The position numbers and the translations under genes are program-made. DNA of 64,000 nt. Source: Odobenus rosmarus divergens. Taxonomy: Eukaryota > Chordata > Mammalia > Carnivora > Odobenidae. The stretch lies in contig NW_004452125.1 of the NCBI RefSeq assembly GCF_000321225.1, positions 119,570 to 183,569 on the forward strand, in the 5' to 3' direction. Below, piece by piece: positions 56,901 through 64,000 of this stretch (positions are counted from its first letter, which is position 1; every line of letters begins with the position of its first letter). The notes under the pieces were generated by a model. It saw only the letters and a program-made list of their open reading frames with translations. It made no database searches and was not told the origin of the DNA.

Positions 56901-57559
56901 GGGGAGTAGAGAAGGAAGCGTGGAAGAAGATTATTTGTTTCCTTTTGTCCAGCCTAGAACCTGGAGAGCTGTAGAGAAGAGCCCCAAAGTGAGCATGGAG
57001 CTCTAAGTTCTTAGAGAAAGTGTACCTTGTGAAAATAGATCTCTGAGAAGAAGGCAGCTTAGCCAGGGTGCAGTCCTGACTCTCAAAGTGCTGTGGGACT
57101 GTTAAGCAATTAGCCAAGGTCTTCCTACTTTTTGCAGTTCTGCAGGTCTGGAGAGCAGAAGGGATGACTCTGGATGCCTTAACAGGGGATTACAGCTTGC
57201 CAGCTGGTCTAGCTCCTGATCACAAGGGCTGAAAGTGTCTGCCCCACCCCCCTCCCTACTCATAAGCTTTCCACTGCCTAACTTGGGCTTCATGTTGAAG
57301 AAAATCTTGAGCACACAATGAAAATGGTGATTGAGCAGTCAGAGAAAGAATAACAAACACAAAAAACAGAACAGGCAGTTTCTACTGAAATGACGGATGG
57401 AGGAGAACTATCACAACTGGATAATAAACAAACAGACAAACAAATGCATTTAAAGAGATTCAAGCATAGTATTTTACAAGATATTTTCTGGAAGATACTT
57501 GCTATATACACACACACATACACACGAGCACAAACATGTATACATCTGATAAAGTATTA
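53951..57559. other. Mostly unassigned sequence, weak L1/L2 traces
   Basis: A-runs at 54,770-54,798 have no identifiable body. 54,850-55,100 ('cagaagatggaggtgc' onward) may be a degraded L1 5' UTR. 55,980-56,036 looks like an L2 tail ('acctagcagagtgtctggtg'). An AAAACC run is at 56,222-56,246, GA-rich DNA near 56,850, and CA-rich DNA at 57,508-57,530. No exon evidence. Confidence 0.4.
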
Positions 57560-58744
57560 AGAAATACTTTGAAATTAAGAAGAAAAGAACAGACAACCCA
57601 ATACAACAATGGGCAAAAAAGTTGAACAGGCACTCCACAATATCCAAATAGGCCATATATATCAAAACCACAAATTACATATTAATTAAATATTACATAG
57701 TATTAATATTAATAATATAAATATATTTAATATTATTTTGTTTTAATGTTAAAAACACAAATTAAAACCACAGTGAGATGCCCCTGCAAATCTACCATAA
57801 TGGCTAAAACTTTAAAAACTGCCAAGTTTGCATACTGATTTGAAGGGGCACCTGCACTCCAATGTCCACAATAGCCAAACTATGGAAAGAGCCCAGATGT
57901 CCATCGACAGATGAATGGATGAAGAAGATGTGGTATATATAATGGAATATTACTCAGCCATCAAAAAGAATGAAATCTTGCCATTTGCAACATGACGTGG
58001 ATGGAACTAGAGGGTATTATGCTAAGTGACATAAGTCAATCAGAGAAGACAATTATCTGATTTCACTCATATGTGGAATTTAAGAAACAAAGCAGATGAT
58101 CATAGGGAAGGAGGGAAAAATAAAATAAGACAAAATTAGAGAGAGAGACAAACCATAAGAAACTCTTAACCAAAGGGTACAAACTGAGGGTTGCTGGAGG
58201 GGAGGTTGGTGGGGGGATGGGGTAACTAGGTGATGGGCATTAAGGAGGGCACTTAATGTAATGAGCACTGGGTATTATATGCAACTGATGAATCACTAAA
58301 CTCTACCTCTGAAACTAATAATATACTATATATTAATAACTGAATTTAAATAAAATAAAAATAATAAATATATAAAAAATAATTTTAAAAAACCTGGCAA
58401 GTTTGTGGAGCAAGTAGGTATCTCATATCTTGCTTGTGGAGATGTAAACTGGTATCACTACTATGGAAAATTGTTTGATAATATTCACTAAAACTAAAAT
58501 ATAACTCAACAAGTCCACTTCTACCTAGCAGAAATACATACATAAATTTATCAAATGTGCAAGAATGTGTTTATAGTAGCATTATTTGTCATAGCTCCCC
58601 AAATGGAAAACCATCCAAATGTCCATCAAGAATAGGGTGTATTAATAATTTGTGGTACATTCTTATAATGATGTAGTAGTATATAGCAATAAAAAAATGA
58701 ATTGCTGCTGTATGCAATGAGATGGATGAATCTCACCAAAACAA
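57560..58744 (+). mobile_element. Old L1M ORF2 3' half, split by a younger L1
   Basis: 'caacaatgggcaaaaaagttg' to 'aactgccaagtttg', resuming after the younger L1 with 'aacctggcaagtttg' and running on through 'gtccatcaagaatagggtg' to the 'gatggatgaatctcacc' region. Confidence 0.85.
57831..58390 (+). mobile_element. Carnivore L1 3' end, 5'-truncated, in old L1
   Basis: Runs from 'ggggcacctgcactcc' through the C-terminal ORF2 words and the full 3' UTR ('gatgggcattaaggagggc', 'gagcactgggtattatatgc') to an A-rich tail. TSD 'aactgccaagtttg' (57817-57830) / 'aacctggcaagtttg' (58391-58405). Confidence 0.92.
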
Positions 58745-58925
58745 TATTTTTATTTATTTTTTAATTAATTTTATTTTATTATGTTAGTTACCATACAGTA
58801 CATCATTAGTTTTTGATGTAGTGATCCATGATTCATTGTTTGCGTATAACACCCTGTGCTCCATGCAATATGTGCCTTTCTTAATACCCATCTCTGGGCT
58901 AACCCATCCTCCCACCCCCCTTCAC
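58745..58925 (-). mobile_element. Carnivore L1 3' UTR fragment
   Basis: 'gtacatcattagtttttgatg', 'gatccatgattcattgtttg' and 'ccctgtgctccatgcaatatg' are the antisense 3' UTR of a second carnivore L1 type; very strongly 5'-truncated (about 180 bp). Confidence 0.85.
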
Positions 58926-59935
58926 AAACCAAATATTGAGCAAAAGAAGACAAACAAGATTATAACTCTATGACTCCATTTATTTAAATTTCAAAAGTAG
59001 GCAGAAGTCAGAAAAATGTTTACCTTTAAGGGGAATTTCTGGAATACTTCTAATGCTTTTTATCTTTATCTCTGTGTTGGTCATACAATTATATTCCCTT
59101 TGTAAAAGTTTGCTGAATTATACATGTGTAATTTGTGAAGTTTTCCATGCTACAATTTAATTAAAATGTTTAGAAAAAATTAACATCTGTTTATAATAAA
59201 ATCCTCTAGTAAATCAAGAATGAAAGTATATTGTTTTAAAATATAAAAAAAGAGTAACACCTCAAATCAACATCTTTTATTACATATAATATTTAAACCC
59301 TAGAGGTGAGACCATTAATGTAAGAAAAAATACAAGAAAGCTCACTATCACCTCTATCCTTAAAAAATTATTCTGGAAATGTTAGTCAATGCCACAAGGG
59401 AAGAGAAATAGAGTACAAACATTGGAAAGGGGTCAGTAAATTTTATTATTTAGAAGTAATATGATTGTATGCCTGGAAATCCAAATGGTACATCTGGAAA
59501 ATTAATTTGAAGAATAGAATCCTAATTGAGGTGACTGGCTAAGAAAAACATTTAAATATCAATAGTTTGCCCATAAAAATGATAATTAAGATTATAAAAA
59601 ATGGAAAAATCCCATTCAGAATATAATACAAAAGTAAATACCGAGGAGTAAAAATTAAGATACATGAAGGAAAATAAAACTGTTGAGGATCAAATGAAAG
59701 AAGAAAATTGGACAATAAAACTCAATATTGCAACGTGTCAATTGACCTATATATTCATGCAATCCACAAATGCCCACACAATTTTGAGGGGAGTGGGGAT
59801 CTGGCAAAATAATTTATCATGTATACCTTTAAAAGTTAAGATGAGGAAAGAGCCAGGTAAATCATTAGAAGGAATAATAGAAATGAAGGACTCTATACGC
59901 ACTACTATAATAAGAAACTGAATAAAGACTTCAAA
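58926..59935 (+). mobile_element. Old L1M fragments (3' end, then post-RT region)
   Basis: 58,926-59,170 completes the old L1 3' end. From about 59,290 a separate fragment carries 'ctcactatcacctctatcc', 'atgattgtatgcctgg' and 'ataccgaggagtaaaaatt', matching the ORF2 region around and after the reverse transcriptase palm. Heavily broken. Confidence 0.75.
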
Positions 59936-60061
59936 AGTAACTATTTAGATCAGTGGATTATCCAGCAAATAATTTTGAGACACCACCTATGTTTCCTTTT
60001 GCAGGATGGAGGCGGGGGTGTTCAGTGAAGAGCCAGAGAACTAGTTCACTTTTTAAAATTA

Positions 60062-60106
60062 AAAATTTTTTATTTAGACTTTATCTTTTTATTTTTTTTA
60101 AAGATT

Positions 60107-60149
<43 letters not shown>

Positions 60150-62222
60150 TTTGAGAGAGAGAGCACAAGCAGGGGGAGTGGCAGGCAGAGGCAGAGGGAG
60201 AACCAGGTTCCTTGTGGGGCTCGATCCCAGGACCCTGGGATCATGACCTGAGCTGAAGGCAGACCTTTAAATGACTGAGCCATGCAGGCACCCCATAAAC
60301 TTTATCTTTTTAGAGCAGTTTTAAGTTCACAGCAAAACTGAGAGGAAGGTACAGAGATTTCCCATATGCCCCTTGTCCCTACACATGCACATCCTCCTTC
60401 ATGTTCAACAACCTCCGCCAGAGTGGTATATTTGTTACAACTGATGAACTGGCATTGAACGCATCATTACACCCAAAGTCCATAGTTCACACCATTCTTG
60501 GTGGTGTGCATTCTGTGGGTTGGACAAATGTGCAATGACACCTGTCCACCACCATGGTATCACACAGAGTATATTAAGTACTCTAAAACTCTTCTGTGCA
60601 CTGCCTATTCATTCTTCTTCAACCCCAGCTCCTGAAAACCATTGATCTTTTTGTTGTCTCTGTAATTTCGCCTACCCTAGAATATCATATTGCTGGAATC
60701 ATACAGTTATGTAGCCTTTTCAGATTGGTTTCTTTCACTTAGTAATATACATTTAAGTTTCCTCCATGTCTTTTCATGTCTTGATAGCTCATTTCTTTTT
60801 AGCACTGAATCATTACACTATCTGGGTATACCACAGGTTATTTATCCATTCACCTACTGAAGAATATTTTGGTTGCTTCCAAGTTTGGACAATTATGAAT
60901 AAAGCTTCACCTTTATGTGTAAATTTTTTGTGGACATAAGTTTTCAAATCCTTTAGGTAAATAACAAGGAACATGATTACTGGTTCACATGGTATGCTTA
61001 GTTTTATAAGAAACTGTCAAACTGTCTTCCAAAGTGGCTGTTATTATTTTGCATTTCCACGAGCAATGAATGAGACTTCCCGTTGCTCCACAGTCTTGCC
61101 AGCATTTGGTGTGGTCAGCATTCTGGACTTCAGCCATTCTAATAGGTGTATAGTGGTTATCTATTGCTGTTTTAATCTGAACTTCCTGATGACATATATG
61201 GGGCCCATCTTTTCCCATGTTTATTTTCCATATGGATATCTACTTTGATGAGTTTTCTATAAAGGTCTTTGGCCCATTTAAAAACAGACCAAGTTTTCTT
61301 ATTGTTAAGTTTTAAGAGTTCATGATATACTTTGGATAACAGTCGTTTTTCAGATGTGTCTATTGCAAATATTTTCTTCCAGTCTGTGGTTTGTCTTCTC
61401 ATTCTCTTGGCATTGTCTTTGAAGTTTTTAATTTTAATGAAGTACAGTTTACCTTTTGTTTCATGTATTGTGCCTTTGGTGTTGTATTTAAAATGCCACT
61501 GTCATCCCCAGGGTCATCTAGATTTTCTCCTATGTTATCTTCCAGGAGTTTTATAGTTTTGCATTTCACATTTAGGTCTGTGATCCATTTTGAATTAATT
61601 TTTGTGAAAGATGTAAAGTCCGTGTCTAGATTCATTCCTTTTTGCATGTGGATGTCCAGTTGTTCCAGTAATTCCATTTTTTGAATTTTATCTTTTCTTT
61701 CAAAAATTCTTTTTGAATTTTACCATTTTATTTTTTCTCCATTGTATTGTCTTTGCTACTTTGTTAAATATCAGTTGTCTATATTTGTGTGGGCCCATTT
61801 CTGGGCTCTGTATTCTGCTTCATCGTTGAATTTGTATAATCTTTCACCAATACTATGCTGCCTTGATTACTGTAGCCTTATAGTAGGTCTTGAAATTGGG
61901 TAATGTCAGTCCTCCCACTTTGTTGTTCTTCAATGTTATATTGGCTATTTTGGGTCTTTTATCTCTCCATATAAACTTTAGAATCAGATTGTTGATATCC
62001 ACAAAATAACTTGCTGGGATTTTGAGTGGGATTGCATTGAATCTATAGATCAAGTTGGGAAGAGCTGATATCTGAGCAGTATTGAGTCTTTCCATCCATG
62101 AACATGGACTATCTCTCCATTTACTTAGTTTTTTAATTTCATTAATCAGAGTTTTGTCATTTTCCCCTATGGTTCTTGTACACATTCTGTTAGGTTTATA
62201 CTTAAAGATTTCATTTTTGGGG
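60062..62222 (-). pseudogene. L1MA/MB-like 3' UTR and ORF2 C-terminal half
   Basis: Antisense L1 from 3' UTR ('ttcacagcaaaactgagagg') to the post-RT region. Minus frame 61,853-62,359 retains an L1 ORF2p block ([62 protein letters not shown]). Other frames (60,985-61,402) keep short ORF2p stretches between frameshifts. Non-functional. Confidence 0.9.
60092..60298 (-). mobile_element. SINEC with expanded (TTTA)n tail, inside L1
   Basis: TTTA repeats at 60,107-60,152, then GAGAGAGAG and a head ending 'gagccatgcaggcacccc'. Part of the body is deleted between 'aaccaggttcc' and 'ttgtggggctcg'. TSD 'actttatcttttta' at 60078-60091 and 60299-60312. Confidence 0.93.
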
Positions 62223-62239
62223 GTGCCTAGCTCATTTTT

Positions 62240-62340
62240 TATGCCAAAATAAATTTGCCAATGGATATAAGGTTTAAACATACAAAAATAAATCATAATA
62301 CTAACAGCAAAAAAGATGAATGGATTTTTTTTTACAAACT
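62240..62340 (+). mobile_element. Short old L1 fragment
   Basis: 'tttgccaatggatataagg' + 'tttaaacatacaaaaataaatc' resembles L1 ORF2 'aatggattaaagacttaaatg'. Short. Confidence 0.5.
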
Positions 62341-62367
62341 TGGCACTGTATAAGTACAAGGTACTAT

Positions 62368-62795
62368 GATTATAAGTGCTTTATATATAATAACTAATCC
62401 TCACAACACTACCAAGTAATTATTATAATCCATATTTTACAGATGAGGAAACTGAGGCTAGATAAGTTAAATGTCTTGTTCAAGATTGTAGAAATAGTAA
62501 GCAGAAGGGGTGCCCAGGTGGCTCGGTCATTAAGCGGCTGCCTTCGGCTTGGGTCATGATCCCAGGGTCCCAGGATCAAGCCCCACATCGGGCTACCTGC
62601 TCAGTGGGGAGTCTGCTTCTCCCCTGCCTGCCATTCCCCCTGCTTGTGCCCTCTCTCTTCCTCTCTTTCTCTCTCTCTGTGTGTCAAATAAATAAATAAA
62701 ATATTAAAAAGAAAAAGAAATAGTAAGCAGGAGATATAGATTTGAATCTCAGAAGTCTAGCTCCAGAGTTCGTGTTCTGAACTACTATACTACAA
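62368..62795 (+). mobile_element. MIR SINE, split by a SINEC
   Basis: 'gtgctttatatataataac', 'ttttacagatgaggaaactg' and 'aggctagataagttaaatg' before, and 'tagatttgaatctcagaagtc' after the SINE, are collinear with MIR. Confidence 0.88.
62505..62715 (+). mobile_element. SINEC inside MIR
   Basis: TSD 'agaaatagtaagcag' at 62490-62504 and 62716-62730, identical. Confidence 0.96.
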
Positions 62796-62874
62796 GTATA
62801 GGCAGTGCCTTCCTAGACAAGTCTATGCATATGTATAGATTACATTTAAGCTTCTGAATTTAAAAATATATTTT

Positions 62875-63062
62875 TTAAAGATTTTATTTATTTATTTGAC
62901 AGAGAGAGACAGCGAGAGCAGGAACACAAGCAGGGGGAGTGGGAGAGGGAGAAGCAGGCTTCCCGCTGAGCAGGGAGCCCGATGTGGGACTCGATCCCAG
63001 GACCCTGGGATCATGACCTGAGCCGAAGGCAGATGCTTCACGACTGAGCCACCCAGGCGCCC
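62875..63062 (-). mobile_element. SINEC, young-type copy
   Basis: TSD 'ctgaatttaaaaatatatttt' (62854-62874) / 'ctgaatttaaaaatatttt' (63063-63081). Confidence 0.96.
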
Positions 63063-63179
63063 CTGAATTTAAAAATATTTTAAGTGAAGTAAAAAAAATA
63101 TACAAAAACAGTCTTGGAAAATATTTATAGCATATATTATAGATGGAATAGAATAGAATTTTAAAATATTCATATAATG

Positions 63180-63640
63180 TACAAATCACTAAAAAATGGA
63201 TGAAAGGAAGGAAAGAAGGAAAAGGAAATAAAAAAAAACAATAAAAAGAAAGACATAAACAAGCAGTTCATTGAAAACAAATACCAATGACCAATAAGCT
63301 TATGTGTGTCACTCATCTTGAAAAAGTACCAGTTAAAACAGTGACAAAATACCACTTTTGCCTACCACATTGTCTAGTATTGAAAAGTTTAATAATACTC
63401 AATGTTTTGAACAAGTTGAAGAAAAACGGACATTCACATCCTACTGTTGAAAGTGTAAATTGGTAGACCTTTTACTTGGTAATTTGGCAGCATCCATCAA
63501 AAAATTTAATTTACCCATCATTTGACCCATTAATTCCACTTCTAGATATTTATTCCATAGACGTCTAAGTGGCTGAAGACACATATATACAAGAATGTTC
63601 ACCGCATCAGTATTTATATCAGTGATGTTGAAATATGGTC
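63180..63640 (+). mobile_element. Old L1M ORF2 3' region
   Basis: 'gaccaataagcttatgtg', 'tgaaagtgtaaattggtag', 'acccattaattccacttctag' and 'tacaagaatgttcaccgc' follow L1M ORF2 in plus orientation. Confidence 0.75.
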
Positions 63641-63825
63641 TGTATGATGATGACTATTCACCAATTGTTTGTTATTAGTCTGTGAGGAGATAAGGGGTCA
63701 GAATATAAATCAACTAAGAGCACTGTGAGTTCAGGTGACAATTTTTATTCATAGAAGTTTTTCTTGCAGTATGCTAATTTATATTCTGGTCTAAGTTCCT
63801 TACCTCAATGTAAAACATCACTTTA

Positions 63826-64000
63826 AAAAAAATTTTTTTTTAAAGATTTTATTTATTTATTTGACAGAGAGAGACACAGCGAGAGAGGGAACACAAGCAG
63901 GGGGAGTGGGAGAGGAAGAAGCCGGCCTCCTGCTGAGCAGCGAGCCTGATGCGGGGCTCGATCCCAGGACCCCGGGATCATGACCTGAGCTGAAGGCAGA
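63826..64000 (-). mobile_element. SINEC, cut by window end
   Basis: T-tail, GACAGAGAGAGACACAGCGAGAG and body to 'cctgagctgaaggcaga'; the head lies beyond the window. Confidence 0.95.

Overview
The window reads as nuclear DNA of a carnivoran mammal, and I see no supportable protein-coding exon or functional RNA gene in it. The host call rests on about 26 copies of the tRNA-derived carnivore SINE (SINEC/CAN-SINE type: 'ggcgcctgggtggctcag' head, tRNA-like A and B boxes, CT-rich body, AAATAAATAAAATCTT tail) and on L1 elements whose 3' ends look carnivore-specific. The SINE copies resemble those of arctoid caniforms (bears, seals, mustelids) rather than the canid SINEC_Cf or the felid type; that narrower placement is inference from remembered consensus sequences.

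Layout. 1-5,400: truncated L1s, an almost complete Tigger-type DNA transposon with a SINE inside it, and an old L1 remnant carrying a perfect 16-bp hairpin. 5,400-13,300: MER5-type element, two old MaLR/MLT1-like LTRs (the second contains a very G-rich tract), a MIR, and two L2 LINEs meeting tail to tail. 13,300-17,700: the most repeat-poor stretch. 19,030-20,240: an L3/CR1 LINE split by a SINE. 21,000-27,000: L2 fragments, an MLT1A/MST-like LTR and long unique stretches that look like candidate conserved non-coding DNA. 27,000-32,600: SINEs, one with a twin-priming-like inversion, plus old L1. 32,612-about 35,500: an unusually long, dead L2 on the minus strand. 35,690-45,950: almost unbroken minus-strand L1, including a young L1 (38,890-45,024) interrupted by a 1.6-kb block that itself contains a processed retrocopy. 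45,950-57,500: mainly unique DNA with scattered SINEs, L2, a hAT-type element and a CpG-rich segment at 48,700-49,520. 57,560-64,000: nested L1s on both strands, a SINE-split MIR, and a SINE cut by the window end.

Nothing here forms an operon, pathway or defence system. Open reading frames of 60-200 codons are either L1 ORF2 fragments or chance frames in GC-rich or repeat DNA. The main interest is in nested retrotransposition events whose target-site duplications (TSDs) can be read directly, and in unique stretches that may be regulatory. No previously undescribed biological system was found.
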